Shown piece by piece: positions 38,935-48,156 of a DNA stretch of 64,000 nt; the first letter of the stretch is position 1; every line of letters starts with the position of its first letter. Where the stretch lies: the NCBI RefSeq assembly GCF_003309065.1, contig NZ_POAF01000008.1, forward strand, positions 62,001 to 126,000. Reading direction: 5' to 3'. The notes under the pieces were generated by a model. That model ran no database searches, was not told the DNA's origin, and saw only the letters and a list, made by a program, of their open reading frames with translations. The stretch is from Glutamicibacter soli. GTDB lineage: Bacteria > Actinomycetota > Actinomycetes > Actinomycetales > Micrococcaceae. Both the position numbers and the translations under genes were made by a program.

Positions 38935-41900
38935 CTACAGCGCCGACAGGCCGTCCTTGATGGCCTTGCGGATGCGCTTCTCGCTGACCGAATACGCGGT
39001 GCCCAGCTCCTGGGCGAACAGCGAAATGCGCATCTCCTCCAGCATCCACTTCACCTCGCGCAGCCCCGCCGGCAGGCGCGCGCCCTCCGGGACCTTGTCC
39101 AGGGCGGCGTCGTACTCGTCCTCCAGCTTCTGGATCACGACCAGCGCCTGCGAGTCGCGGGTGACCGCGCCGCCGGCGAGCTTCTCCAGCCGCTTCTCGA
39201 TGCCCGCCAGATAGCGCGGCAGGCGCAGCAGGTGCGCCGCACCGGTGGCGGCGATGAACCCGGGGTAGATCAGCTGCTCCAGCTGCGAGCGGATGTCGGT
39301 GATCGCGGCGTACATGGCCAGCGAGCGGGTGGCCTTCAGCTCCTTGGAGATCCGCGTGGCCGCGGCGAAGACCTTGGCCACCACCGCGGTGATGGAGAAG
39401 ACCGTGTCGATCTGCTCCGCGCGCACCACCTCGAACAGCGCCTCGAACGCCGCGCGGTCCATCGGCAGCTGCTCGGGCACCAGCTTGTCCACCGCCGCCA
39501 TGGTGCAGTCGCTGATCAGGTGCTCGATCGAGCCGTGCGGGTTCTGCGTGAACGCCAGCTTCTCGGTGTTGTCCAGGTGCGAGATCACGAACTTCGCCGC
39601 CGGCGGCAGGCGCAGCATCAGCAGCCGGATCACGCCGGTGCGGTGCGCCGCGTCGCGCTCCACGGCCGAGCGGAACACCGTCAGGTCCACGCGCTCGCCC
39701 TGGGCGATCAGGCCCGGGTACGCGGTGATCTGCTGGCCCATCACCGTGGTCGTGACCTTGTCCGGCAGCCTGTCGCCCAGCGTGTCCCCGGCGGCGTCAA
39801 GCTGCGGCCAGGCATCGAGCTTTTGCTGGTCCCAGGCCCCCGCGGCGTTCTTCGCGCCCCGGGTGCCCTTTCCGGCCTTGTTGCCCTGCCGGCCCGTGGC
39901 CGTTTTGCCCTGCCCGCCCTTGGCGGCTGCGGCAGGGGTCCCCGGCTTGCCTGGTTTGCCCGGAAGAGCTGCGCCGGGGGAGTTGACCCCGCTGGCCAGC
40001 GCGGCGCGGTTGGCCGCGGCCAGCTTGTACTGCAGCTTGCCCAGGTCGTCGCCCTGGCCCAGCACCTTGCCGGAGGCGTCGGTGACGGTGAAGCCGAAAC
40101 GCAGGTGCGCGGGCAGCGTGGAGAAGTCGAAAACGGCCGGGTCCACGACGATGCCGCGCAGCCGCCGCAGCACCAGCGCCAGCGACTGGGCCAGGTCGTC
40201 GGTGGCGGGATCGAAATCGGCCTCCAGCATCGCCAGCGCCTTGCCCGCCACGTCCGGGGCGGGCACGAAGTTCTTGCGGATCGCCTTGGGCATGGAACGG
40301 ATCAGCGCGGTGAGCAGCTCGTGGCGCAGGCCCGGGATCAGCCAGGCGAACCGCGCCGGATCCAGCTGGTTCAGGAACACCACCGGCACGGTCAGGGAAA
40401 CGCCGTCGCCCTCGCCGCTGGCGGCGGCCGGGTTGTACTCGTAGCTCAGCGGCAGGTGGATGCTGCCCAGCGCCCAGGTTTTCGGGAAGGCGGTCTCGTC
40501 CAGCGCCTGCGCGTCGGCGGCCAGCAGCGCCTCGGGATCGAAGTCAAGCAGCGCCGGATCCGCGGCGCGCGCCTTTTTCCACCAGCGGTCGAAGTGCCGC
40601 TCGGAGAGGATGTCCTGCGGCAGCCGGGCATCGTAGAACGCGAACAGGTCCTCATCGCTGATGCGCAAATCGTGCCGGCGCATGCGGGTTTCCAGCTCCT
40701 CGACTTCCTCCAGCAGCGCGCGGTTCTTCGCGAAGAACTTGTGGTGCGTGCGCCAGTCACCCTCCACCAGCGCGTGGCGGATGAACAGCTCGCGGGCCAG
40801 CGCCTTGTCCACGCGCCAGTAGTGGAACTGGCGGCGCGGCACGATCGGCAGCCCGAAGAGCGTGAGCTTCTCGTAGCCCATCACCGAACCGTTGCGCTTG
40901 GACCAGTGCGGCTCCGAATAGGTGCGCTTGAGCAGGTGCGGGGCCAGCTCCTCCACCCAGGCCGGATCGATCACCGCATTGGTGCGCGCCCACAGCCGGG
41001 AGGTCTCCACCAGCTCGGCGGCCATCACCCAGGTCGGCGACTTCTTGAACAGCCCGGAGCCGGGGAAGATCGCGAAGCGGGTGCCGCGCGCTCCGACGTA
41101 GTCGCGCTTGCGCTCGTCGTAGAGCCCGATGTGCCCCAGCAGCCCGGAGAGCAGCGACTTGTGCACGGCGTCCTCGTTGGCGGCCGGCTCGATCGGCGCG
41201 GCGGCCACGGTGATGCCCAGGGGCTTGGCCAGCTGGCGCAGCTGCGTGAACAAGTCCTGCCATTCGCGAACCCGCAGGTAGTTGATGTGCTCGGCCTTGC
41301 ACAGCCGGCGGAACGCGGAGGAGGACAGCTCGTTCTGCTGCTCGCGCACGTACGCCCACAGGTTCAGCAGCGCGGTGAAGTCCGACTTGTCGTCGGCGAA
41401 GCGCTTGTGCAGCTCGGCGGCGCGCTCGCGCTGGCCGGTGTCCTCGGAGGGGCGTTCGCGCGGATCCTGGATGCTCAGCGCCGCGGCCAGCACCATCAGC
41501 TCCTTGGCCACGCCGCGCCCGGCGGCCTCCACGATCATGCGGCCCAGCCGCACATCCAGCGGCAGCTGCGCCAGCTGGCGGCCCACCGGGGTGATGCCCG
41601 CGCGCTTCTGGCCATCCAGCGCCCCCAGCTCGCGCAGCAGGTTCACGCCGTCGGAGATCGCCCGCGATTCCGGCGGCTGCACAAACGGGAATTCGGAGAC
41701 CTCCGCGGCCGAGGCCACCACGCCCATGGAGATCATCTGCAGGATCACGCTGGCCAGGTTGGTGCGCAGGATCTCCGGGTCGGTGAACTCCGGTCGGCTC
41801 TGGTAGTCGTCCTCGGAGTAGAGGCGGATCGCGATGCCCTCGGACACGCGGCCGCAGCGGCCAGAGCGCTGGTTCGCGCTGGCCTGGGAGACGCGCTCGA

Positions 41901-42927
41901 TCGGCAGGCGCTGCACCTTGGTGCGGTGCGAGTAGCGCGAGATGCGCGCGGTGCCGGTGTCGATCACGTACTTGATGCCCGGCACGGTCAGGGAGGTTTC
42001 CGCCACGTTGGTGGCCAGGATGATGCGCGGGGCGGCGCCCGGGTGGAAGACCCGGTGCTGCTCGGCCAGCGAGAGCCTGGCGAACAGCGGCAGCACCTCG
42101 TAGCGCGGCAGGCGCTTGTTGGAGGCGACCAGCGCGCGCAGCGCATCGGCGGCGTCGCGGATCTCGCGCTCGCCGGAGAAGAAGATGAGGATGTCGCCCG
42201 GGGCCTCGCCGGCCAGCTCGCGGACCGCGTCGGTCACCGCATCCAGCGGGTCGCGGTCGTCCTCCAGCGACTCGGCGTCCGCGTCCTCGTCCAGGTCGAC
42301 CTCGGCGGCCAGCGGGCGGTAGCGCAGCTCCACGGGGAAGGTGCGCCCGGAGACCTCGAGGATCGGCGCCGGGACCAGCTCGCCCTCCGCGTCCAGCGTG
42401 CCGAAGTGCGCGGCGAAGCGTTCGGGGTCGATGGTCGCGGAGGTGATGATGATCTTCAAGTCCGGGCGCCTGGGCATGATCTGCTTGAGGTAGCCCAGCA
42501 GGAAATCGATGTTCAGGCTGCGCTCGTGCGCCTCGTCGATGATGATCGCCGAGTACTTCTTCAGGAGCTTGTCGCGCTGGATCTCCGCCAGCAGGATGCC
42601 GTCGGTCATCACCTTCAGCTTGGTGCGCTTGGAAACCTCGCCGGTGAAGCGCACGTGGAAGCCGACTTCCTCGCCGATGCTCGTGCCCATTTCCTCGGCG
42701 ATGCGCTCGGCCACGGTGCGCGCCGCAAGGCGCCGCGGCTGGGTGTGGCCGATCATGCCCTTCTCGGCCAGCCCGAGCTCGATGAGCATCTTGGGCAGCT
42801 GGGTGGTCTTGCCGGAACCGGTTTCGCCGGCGATCACGACCACCTGGTTCTTGGATACCGCGTCGAGGATGTCCTCGCGGCGACCGGAGACGGGCAGAGC
42901 TTCGGGATAGGAAATGGTTAGCGCCAT
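38935..42927 (-). CDS. hrpA: ATP-dependent RNA helicase HrpA (DEAH)
   Basis: 1330 aa DEAH/RHA helicase. Motif I AGETGSGKTTQLPK (about 32-45), motif II DEAH in IIIDEAHERS (about 131-140), motif III SAT (IITSATIDPERF), motif VI QRSGRCGR (about 359-366). Then HA2, OB-fold and the long HrpA C-terminal domain (about 600-1330). A low-complexity Gly/Lys/Pro/Ala insertion (about 995-1045; KPGKPGTPAAAAKGGQGK) interrupts the C-terminal domain and is unusual in degree. HrpA resolves stalled or collided ribosomes in E. coli. ATG at 42927. Confidence 0.95.
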   Translation of the reverse strand: MALTISYPEALPVSGRREDILDAVSKNQVVVIAGETGSGKTTQLPKMLIELGLAEKGMIGHTQPRRLAARTVAERIAEEMGTSIGEEVGFHVRFTGEVSKRTKLKVMTDGILLAEIQRDKLLKKYSAIIIDEAHERSLNIDFLLGYLKQIMPRRPDLKIIITSATIDPERFAAHFGTLDAEGELVPAPILEVSGRTFPVELRYRPLAAEVDLDEDADAESLEDDRDPLDAVTDAVRELAGEAPGDILIFFSGEREIRDAADALRALVASNKRLPRYEVLPLFARLSLAEQHRVFHPGAAPRIILATNVAETSLTVPGIKYVIDTGTARISRYSHRTKVQRLPIERVSQASANQRSGRCGRVSEGIAIRLYSEDDYQSRPEFTDPEILRTNLASVILQMISMGVVASAAEVSEFPFVQPPESRAISDGVNLLRELGALDGQKRAGITPVGRQLAQLPLDVRLGRMIVEAAGRGVAKELMVLAAALSIQDPRERPSEDTGQRERAAELHKRFADDKSDFTALLNLWAYVREQQNELSSSAFRRLCKAEHINYLRVREWQDLFTQLRQLAKPLGITVAAAPIEPAANEDAVHKSLLSGLLGHIGLYDERKRDYVGARGTRFAIFPGSGLFKKSPTWVMAAELVETSRLWARTNAVIDPAWVEELAPHLLKRTYSEPHWSKRNGSVMGYEKLTLFGLPIVPRRQFHYWRVDKALARELFIRHALVEGDWRTHHKFFAKNRALLEEVEELETRMRRHDLRISDEDLFAFYDARLPQDILSERHFDRWWKKARAADPALLDFDPEALLAADAQALDETAFPKTWALGSIHLPLSYEYNPAAASGEGDGVSLTVPVVFLNQLDPARFAWLIPGLRHELLTALIRSMPKAIRKNFVPAPDVAGKALAMLEADFDPATDDLAQSLALVLRRLRGIVVDPAVFDFSTLPAHLRFGFTVTDASGKVLGQGDDLGKLQYKLAAANRAALASGVNSPGAALPGKPGKPGTPAAAAKGGQGKTATGRQGNKAGKGTRGAKNAAGAWDQQKLDAWPQLDAAGDTLGDRLPDKVTTTVMGQQITAYPGLIAQGERVDLTVFRSAVERDAAHRTGVIRLLMLRLPPAAKFVISHLDNTEKLAFTQNPHGSIEHLISDCTMAAVDKLVPEQLPMDRAAFEALFEVVRAEQIDTVFSITAVVAKVFAAATRISKELKATRSLAMYAAITDIRSQLEQLIYPGFIAATGAAHLLRLPRYLAGIEKRLEKLAGGAVTRDSQALVVIQKLEDEYDAALDKVPEGARLPAGLREVKWMLEEMRISLFAQELGTAYSVSEKRIRKAIKDGLSAL

Positions 42928-43326
42928 GATGCCCCCATTCTATGCGCGTTCGCGCCGCGTCGCCCGCCGCGCCCCGGAGCGGCTTTTCGCTTCGCGAACC
43001 GACGTGACCCGGATCGCGTTCGACGCAAGTCAAGTTCGCATTTCGTCCAAACAATCGTCGCCAGCTTGAGGCTGTGGAATACAAAAGATGTCCATTGCGC
43101 GGTTTTGCGCTCGATTTTGTGCGGCGTTTGCGCCCGATCAACACGCAAATGTCTTCAATACGGCGTTGATTGTAGTCAAGGTGAGGTCGTTCACATGTAA
43201 GATCGGGGGTAATCACCGTCACCTGGTCCGGATCGTTCCCGAGCCGACAGCGAGCCTGGCGGCTCTCCGGAACCAGTGAAGTCTCGGTGGTTATCACTCG
43301 CATAGGGAACTTTGAAAGGAACCTTC
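42928..43326 (+). promoter_or_regulatory. divergent intergenic region with structured leader
   Basis: 399 bases. An open frame from 43088 (63 codons) has no ribosome site and is not believed. The section 43208-43295 holds nested complementary strands (listed separately). GAAAGGA at 43314-43320 is the ribosome site for the importer gene. Confidence 0.6.
43208..43295 (+). ncRNA. nested hairpin leader of the ABC importer
   Basis: Three nested stems: GGTAATCACCG (43208-43218) with CGGTGGTTATC (43285-43295), 11 bp with two G-T; CTGGTCCGGA (43223-43232) with TCCGGaACCAG (43266-43276), 10 bp with one bulge; GAGCC (43241-43245) with GGCTC (43261-43265). It lies 31 bases before the ATG. Its size and shape suit a riboswitch or other cis-acting RNA. 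No known class was recognised and no T tract follows. Confidence 0.55.
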
Positions 43327-44325
43327 ATGAAGCGCTTTACGGCTTTGAAATTCGCGGCCATCGCCGCCACCGGCGCCCTGGCCCTGACCGCCTGCGGCAG
43401 CAACGATTCCGGCAGCAACGACGCAGCCAAGACCGACGAGCCGGTCAAGATCGGCATCGCCCAGTACGTGTCCCACCCGTCGCTGGACGCCGTGGCCAGT
43501 GGCTTCAAGAAGGGCATGGAGAACGCCGGCTACACCGGCGACAAGATCTCCTACGACGAAAACAACGCGCAGGGCGACCAGGCCACCAACACCTCCATGG
43601 TCGGCAAGCTCGCCTCGGACAGCGACATCGACCTGGTCCTGGCCATCGCCACCCCGACCGCCCAGGCCGCCGCCCAGGCGATCACCAGCGTCCCGGTGGT
43701 CTTCTCCGCCGTCACCGATCCGGTGGACGCCAAGCTGGTCGCCTCCAACGAGGCGCCGGGCGCCAACGTCACCGGCACCTCGGACAAGAACCCGGTCAAG
43801 GAGCAGCTGGAGCTGCTCAAGGAACTGGCGCCTGAAGCCAAGAACGTCGGCATCGTCTACTCCTCGGGCGAAGCGAACTCTGCAGTCCAGGTCCAGTGGG
43901 CCAAGGACGCCGCCGCTGAGCTGGGCCTGACCATCAAGGAATCCGCGATCTCCGCTCCGAGCGAGGTCCAGCAGGCGGCCAGCTCGCTGGACGTCGACGC
44001 GTTCTACGTGCCGACCGACAATGCAGTGGTTTCCGCCCTGGAAGGCCTGCTGCAGACCGCCCAGTCCAAGAAGGTTCCGGTCATCTCCGCCGACGGCGAG
44101 TCCGTCAAGCGCGGCGCGACCGCCACCTACGGCATCAACTACGAGAAGCTGGGCGAGCAGACCGCCGCCATGGCCGTGAAGATCCTCAAGGGCGAGGCCA
44201 AGCCGGCCGAGATGCCGGTTGAGACCATCTCCCAGGTCGAGCTGTACCTGAACGAGGAAGCTGCCAAGAAGGTCGGCATCGAGTTCTCCGACGACATGAA
44301 GTCGAAGGCCGTGCAGACCTACTAA
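43327..44325 (+). CDS. ABC transporter substrate-binding lipoprotein (TrpX-like)
   Basis: 332 aa. Lipoprotein signal with lipobox LTAC (about 22-25, in TGALALTACGSND). The mature part fits the ABC_sub_bind family (type I fold; KIGIAQYVSHPSLDAVASGF, LAIATPTAQAA, VYSSGEANS). This family, with its permease and ATPase, includes tryptophan/tyrosine (TrpXYZ) systems, but also others. ATG at 43327 follows GAAAGGA. A 14-bp hairpin behind the gene probably raises its level over the downstream genes. Confidence 0.85.
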   Translation: MKRFTALKFAAIAATGALALTACGSNDSGSNDAAKTDEPVKIGIAQYVSHPSLDAVASGFKKGMENAGYTGDKISYDENNAQGDQATNTSMVGKLASDSDIDLVLAIATPTAQAAAQAITSVPVVFSAVTDPVDAKLVASNEAPGANVTGTSDKNPVKEQLELLKELAPEAKNVGIVYSSGEANSAVQVQWAKDAAAELGLTIKESAISAPSEVQQAASSLDVDAFYVPTDNAVVSALEGLLQTAQSKKVPVISADGESVKRGATATYGINYEKLGEQTAAMAVKILKGEAKPAEMPVETISQVELYLNEEAAKKVGIEFSDDMKSKAVQTY

Positions 44326-44349
44326 GGCTCGCCGGACCAAACCTGCGGC

Positions 44350-44387
44350 ACGAAGGCGGGGCGCGCACCATGCCGCCCCGCCTTCGT
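44350..44387 (+). terminator. hairpin between substrate-binding protein and permease genes
   Basis: Fourteen perfect pairs (ACGAAGGCGGGGCG with CGCCCCGCCTTCGT) without a T run. Such intergenic stems stabilise the upstream message or partly end transcription. Confidence 0.75.
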
Positions 44388-44427
44388 CGCGACTACCCAC
44401 AAATTTTGACAACTCAAGGATCCGAAC

Positions 44428-45348
44428 ATGATCACCGCAGTTGAACTCGGGCTGATTTACGCCATCATGGCGCTCGGGGTGTACCTGACCTTCCGCATTC
44501 TGGACTTTCCCGACCTCACCGTCGACGGCAGCTTCACCACCGGCGCCGCCGTGGCGGCTGTCAGCATCGTCAACGGGGTCAATCCCTGGCTGGCCACCCT
44601 GCTGGCATTCCTCGCCGGCATGGCCGCAGGCGCCGTCACCGGCCTGCTGCATACCAAGGGCAAGATCGACGGCCTGCTGGCCGGTATTCTCACGATGATC
44701 GCGCTGTACTCGATCAACCTGCGCATCATGGGCAAGGCGAATACGCCGCTGCTGGGCGAGGAAACGCTCATCAGCCCGATGCGCGCCGCCGGCATCCTCG
44801 GCTCCTGGACCTCCATCGGCATCTTCTTCCTGGTCAGCCTCGTGCTGGTCGCGGCCGTGGTCTGGTTCCTGCACACGGAGATGGGCATGGCCATGCGCGC
44901 CACCGGCGACAACCAGGAAATGATCCGCTCCTTCGGCGTGAGCACCGACAACCAGAAGATCCTGGGCCTGGCGCTGTCCAACGGCCTGGTCGGCGCCTCC
45001 GGCGCGGTGGTGGCCCAGTACCAGGGCTTCGCCGACGTCGGCATGGGCATCGGCGTGATCCTGATCGGCCTGGCCTCGGTCATCGTCGGCCAGGCGATCC
45101 TCACCCAGCGCTACATCTGGCTGGCGGCCCTGGCCGTCGTCATCGGCGCGGTGCTCTACCGCCTGGTCATCCAGCTGGCCCTGGTCGCCGGCCTGGAGGT
45201 CAACGACATGAAGCTGATTTCCGCCGTGCTGGTCGTCATCGCCCTGCTGCTGCCGAAGTGGAAGGGCTTCCAGAAGATCGTGAAGTCCTTCAAGCGCACC
45301 CCGGCGCCCGTCACCGACTCCAAGGAAGAGGTTCGCACCAATGCTTGA
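44428..45348 (+). CDS. ABC transporter permease (TrpY-like)
   Basis: 306 aa, eight to nine membrane helices, of the branched-chain/ABC_sub_bind permease type (LIYAIMALGVYLTFRILDFP near the start is the family signature). ATG at 44428 with TCAAGGATC upstream. It overlaps the ATPase gene by 8 bases. One permease gene only, so the importer would be a homodimer in the membrane. Confidence 0.88.
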   Translation: MITAVELGLIYAIMALGVYLTFRILDFPDLTVDGSFTTGAAVAAVSIVNGVNPWLATLLAFLAGMAAGAVTGLLHTKGKIDGLLAGILTMIALYSINLRIMGKANTPLLGEETLISPMRAAGILGSWTSIGIFFLVSLVLVAAVVWFLHTEMGMAMRATGDNQEMIRSFGVSTDNQKILGLALSNGLVGASGAVVAQYQGFADVGMGIGVILIGLASVIVGQAILTQRYIWLAALAVVIGAVLYRLVIQLALVAGLEVNDMKLISAVLVVIALLLPKWKGFQKIVKSFKRTPAPVTDSKEEVRTNA

Positions 45349-46132
45349 GATCAAGAACCTGTCTCGCACGTTCTTCCCCGGCACGGTGAATGAACGCAAG
45401 GCGCTGCGCAACATCAACCTGACTCTGGGGAACGGCGAATTCGTCACCGTGATCGGCTCCAACGGCGCCGGCAAGTCCACGGTGCTGAACATGGTGGCCG
45501 GCAAGCTGCAGCCGGACGCCGGAACGGTGACGATCGACGGGAAGAACGTCACCAAGTTGGCCGACTTCCGCCGCGCCAAATACATCGGCCGCGTGTTCCA
45601 GGATCCGATGGCCGGCACCGCGCCGACCATGTCGATCGAGGAGAACATGGCCCTGGCCTACGCCCGAGGACGCTTCCGCGGACTGGGCGCCGGGGTCGGG
45701 GCCAAGCGCCGCGAGCTGTTCGTCGAAGAGCTGAAGTCCCTGGAGCTCGGGCTCGAGAACCGCCTGAAGACCAAGGTCGGCCTGCTCTCCGGCGGCCAGC
45801 GCCAGGCGCTGAGCCTGCTCATGGCCACGTTCTCCGAGCCCAAGATCCTGCTGCTCGACGAGCACACCGCCGCGCTGGACCCGCAGCGCGCCGCGCTGGT
45901 GTCGCGCCTGACCAACCAGATCGTCGAACGCCACCAGCTGACCACGTTGATGGTCACGCACAACATGGAGCAGGCGCTGCAACTGGGCACGCGACTGATC
46001 ATGATGCACGACGGGCAGATCATCCTGGACCTGGATTCCGAGCAGAAGCAGCAGATGACCGTCAAGGACCTGCTGGGCGAGTTCGAGAAGATCAAGGGCG
46101 CCCAGCTCGATGACCGCACCATGCTGCAGTAG
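45341..46132 (+). CDS. ABC transporter ATP-binding protein (TrpZ-like)
   Basis: 263 aa ABC ATPase. Walker A GSNGAGKST (about 39-47), Q-loop GRVFQDP, signature LLSGGQRQA (about 148-156), Walker B ILLLDEHTAALDP with the unusual EH instead of EP as seen in this transporter family, H-loop VTHNME. Ends the importer operon; a terminator follows. Confidence 0.9.
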   Translation: MLEIKNLSRTFFPGTVNERKALRNINLTLGNGEFVTVIGSNGAGKSTVLNMVAGKLQPDAGTVTIDGKNVTKLADFRRAKYIGRVFQDPMAGTAPTMSIEENMALAYARGRFRGLGAGVGAKRRELFVEELKSLELGLENRLKTKVGLLSGGQRQALSLLMATFSEPKILLLDEHTAALDPQRAALVSRLTNQIVERHQLTTLMVTHNMEQALQLGTRLIMMHDGQIILDLDSEQKQQMTVKDLLGEFEKIKGAQLDDRTMLQ

Positions 46133-46155
46133 CAGCCCGCGTCGCTGAACTGGCA

Positions 46156-46197
46156 ACGGCCCCGCCGGATGGGAATACTCCTCGCCGGCGGGGCCGT
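46156..46197 (+). terminator. terminator of the importer operon
   Basis: ACGGCCCCGCCGG and CCGGCGGGGCCGT form a 13-bp perfect stem around 16 bases. Confidence 0.8.
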
Positions 46198-46240
46198 CGC
46201 CGTCCCCGCCACCGGGCGGCGTCCGGGTGGGCGCAGAAAA

Positions 46241-46274
46241 ACCGCAGGTCCCGGCGTAAACCAGGACCTGCGGT
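46241..46274 (-). terminator. terminator of tRNA-Arg
   Basis: ACCGCAGGTCC and GGACCTGCGGT, 11-bp perfect stem; on the minus strand it is followed by TTTTTC. Confidence 0.85.
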
Positions 46275-46281
46275 GAGGTGG

Positions 46282-46354
46282 TGCCCCTGAAAGGAATCGA
46301 ACCTTCGGCCTTCTGCTCCGGAGGCAGACGCTCTATCCACTGAGCTACAGAGGC
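46282..46354 (-). tRNA. tRNA-Arg (CCG)
   Basis: 73 nt cloverleaf on the minus strand. Acceptor GCCTCTG with CAGGGGC, D-arm GCTCAGTGGATAGAGC, anticodon arm TCTGC-CTCCGGA-GCAGA with anticodon CCG, T-arm AGGTTCGATTCCT. CCA is not encoded. It reads CGG, a frequent codon in this genome. Confidence 0.95.
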
Positions 46355-46506
46355 GTGTTGCCGGGCAACGAAAAAATACTATCAGGTCGCAAGGCCAAAC
46401 GTGGAATCCGCGCCAACGGCGGTTTGCGCGGCGAATGCCTACATGATCACAGCCTGCGGCGTCATGAATGCCCGTGGGGAGCGCGAAAAACCGGTAGTCT
46501 TGATGG

Positions 46507-48150
46507 GTGACTCTTGAAGAACTCTCCGCAGCAATATCCGCATGCCTCACCCAGGCCGTAGCAGCCGGCGAAATCTCCGTCGACATCCCCGACGTCGTGC
46601 GCGTGGAGCGACCCAAGAGCCGTGAACACGGCGATTGGGCGACCAACATCGCGCTCCAGCTGGGCAAGAAGGCCGGCATGGCCCCGCGCGACTTCGCGCA
46701 GCTGCTGGCCAACCGCCTGGCCGAGGTACCGGGAGTCGGCGCCGTGGACATCGCAGGCCCCGGCTTCCTGAACATCACCCTGGACGCCGCCGCCGCCGGC
46801 GAGCTGGCCCGCACCATCGTCGAGGCCGGCAAGGCCTACGGCACCAACGACTCCCTGGCCGGCCATGTGGTCAACATGGAGTTCGTCTCCGCGAACCCGA
46901 CCGGCCCGCTGCACATCGGCCACACCCGCTGGGCCGCGCTGGGCGATGCGATCGCCCGCGTGCTGCGCGCCTCCGGCGCGGATGTCACCAGCGAGTACTA
47001 CATCAACGACGCCGGCAACCAGATGAACGTGTTCGCCCGTTCGGTCTACAACCGCATGCACGGCCTGCCGGTGCCCGAGGGCGGCTACCCGGGCGAGTAC
47101 ATCAAGGAACTGGCAGACATCGTCGAGGCCGAAGCCCCCGAGCTGAAGGGCCTGGACGAGGAGACCGCGCTGCCGCAGATCCGCGAGCTGGCCTACAAGG
47201 CGCAGATGGCAGACATCAAGAAGACCCTGGCGGACTTCGGCGTCAGCTTCGACGTGTTCTTCTCCGAGACCTCCTTGCACGAGGGCGGGGCCGTGGCCGA
47301 CGCCGTGGCGCGCCTGCGCGAACAGGGCCACATCTTCGATCAGGAGGGCGCCGTCTGGCTGCGCACCACCGACTTCGGCGACGACAAGAACCGCGTGCTG
47401 ATCCGCGCGAACGGCGAGCCGACCTACTTCGCGGCCGACGCCGCCTACTACCTGTCCAAGAAGGACCGCGGCTTCACCGAGAAGATCTACCTGCTCGGCG
47501 CCGACCACCACGGCTACGTCAACCGCCTGAAGGCCATCGCCGCCTGCGCGGGCGACGACAAGGAAAAGAACATCGAGGTGCTGATCGGGCAGCTGATCAG
47601 CGTCAACGGCGCGAAGCTGTCCAAGCGCGCGGGCAACATCATCGAGCTGCGCGACTTGATCGACTGGCTGGGCGCCGACGCGCTGCGCTACTCGCTGGGC
47701 CGTTTCCCTGCCGATTCGCCGATCGCGCTGGACCCTGAGCAGCTGAAGAAGAACACCAACGACAACCCGGTGTTCTACGTGCAGTACGCCCACGCGCGCT
47801 CCGCCGCCGCGGCCCGCAACGCCGCGGAGAAGAACGTGACCCGCGAGTCCTTCGACGCCAGCGAGCTGACCGACCCCACCGAGAACGAGCTGCTGGCAGT
47901 GCTCGGCCAGTTCCCGTCAGTGGTTGCCGGCGCCGCCGAGTTCCGCGAACCGCACCGCATCGCCCGCTATCTGGAGCAGGTCGCCGGCGCCTACCACTCG
48001 TGGTACGCCGCCACCCGCATCACCCCGATCGGCGAGGACACCAACGTGCTGCCGGTGCATTCCGCGCGCCTGTGGCTGAACGACGCAACCACCACCGTCC
48101 TGGCCAACGGCCTGGAACTGCTGGGCGTTTCCGCCCCGGAGAGGATGTAA
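46507..48150 (+). CDS. argS: arginyl-tRNA synthetase
   Basis: 547 aa class I synthetase. Motif HIGH is in ANPTGPLHIGHTRWAALG (about 130-147); the KMSK-type site is in AKLSKRAGNIIELR (about 368-381). The N-terminal Add1 domain (about 1-100) and C-terminal DALR domain (about 425-547) are present. GTG at 46507; no strong ribosome site, TTGATGG directly upstream, possibly leaderless. The tRNA-Arg gene is divergent nearby. It is followed at 6 bases by lysA. Confidence 0.96.
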   Translation: MTLEELSAAISACLTQAVAAGEISVDIPDVVRVERPKSREHGDWATNIALQLGKKAGMAPRDFAQLLANRLAEVPGVGAVDIAGPGFLNITLDAAAAGELARTIVEAGKAYGTNDSLAGHVVNMEFVSANPTGPLHIGHTRWAALGDAIARVLRASGADVTSEYYINDAGNQMNVFARSVYNRMHGLPVPEGGYPGEYIKELADIVEAEAPELKGLDEETALPQIRELAYKAQMADIKKTLADFGVSFDVFFSETSLHEGGAVADAVARLREQGHIFDQEGAVWLRTTDFGDDKNRVLIRANGEPTYFAADAAYYLSKKDRGFTEKIYLLGADHHGYVNRLKAIAACAGDDKEKNIEVLIGQLISVNGAKLSKRAGNIIELRDLIDWLGADALRYSLGRFPADSPIALDPEQLKKNTNDNPVFYVQYAHARSAAAARNAAEKNVTRESFDASELTDPTENELLAVLGQFPSVVAGAAEFREPHRIARYLEQVAGAYHSWYAATRITPIGEDTNVLPVHSARLWLNDATTTVLANGLELLGVSAPERM

Positions 48151-48156
48151 TACCCT

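Noticed and set aside
38647-42921. Long rightward open frame opposite hrpA (about 1420 codons)
   Set aside because: Same shadow effect; hrpA has all its helicase motifs on the minus strand.
43088-43279. 63-codon frame MSIARFCARFC in the importer leader
   Set aside because: No ribosome site, poor codon composition, and it overlaps the nested hairpin; judged to be chance.
43285-43310. GCATAGGGAAC near the importer start resembles the 3' end of TPP riboswitches
   Set aside because: The CTGAGA core and the rest of the thi-box are absent, and the stems found do not fit the TPP fold.
43294-45648. Leftward open frame of 784 codons opposite the ABC importer genes
   Set aside because: The rightward proteins carry lipobox, permease and ATPase motifs; the leftward product has none.
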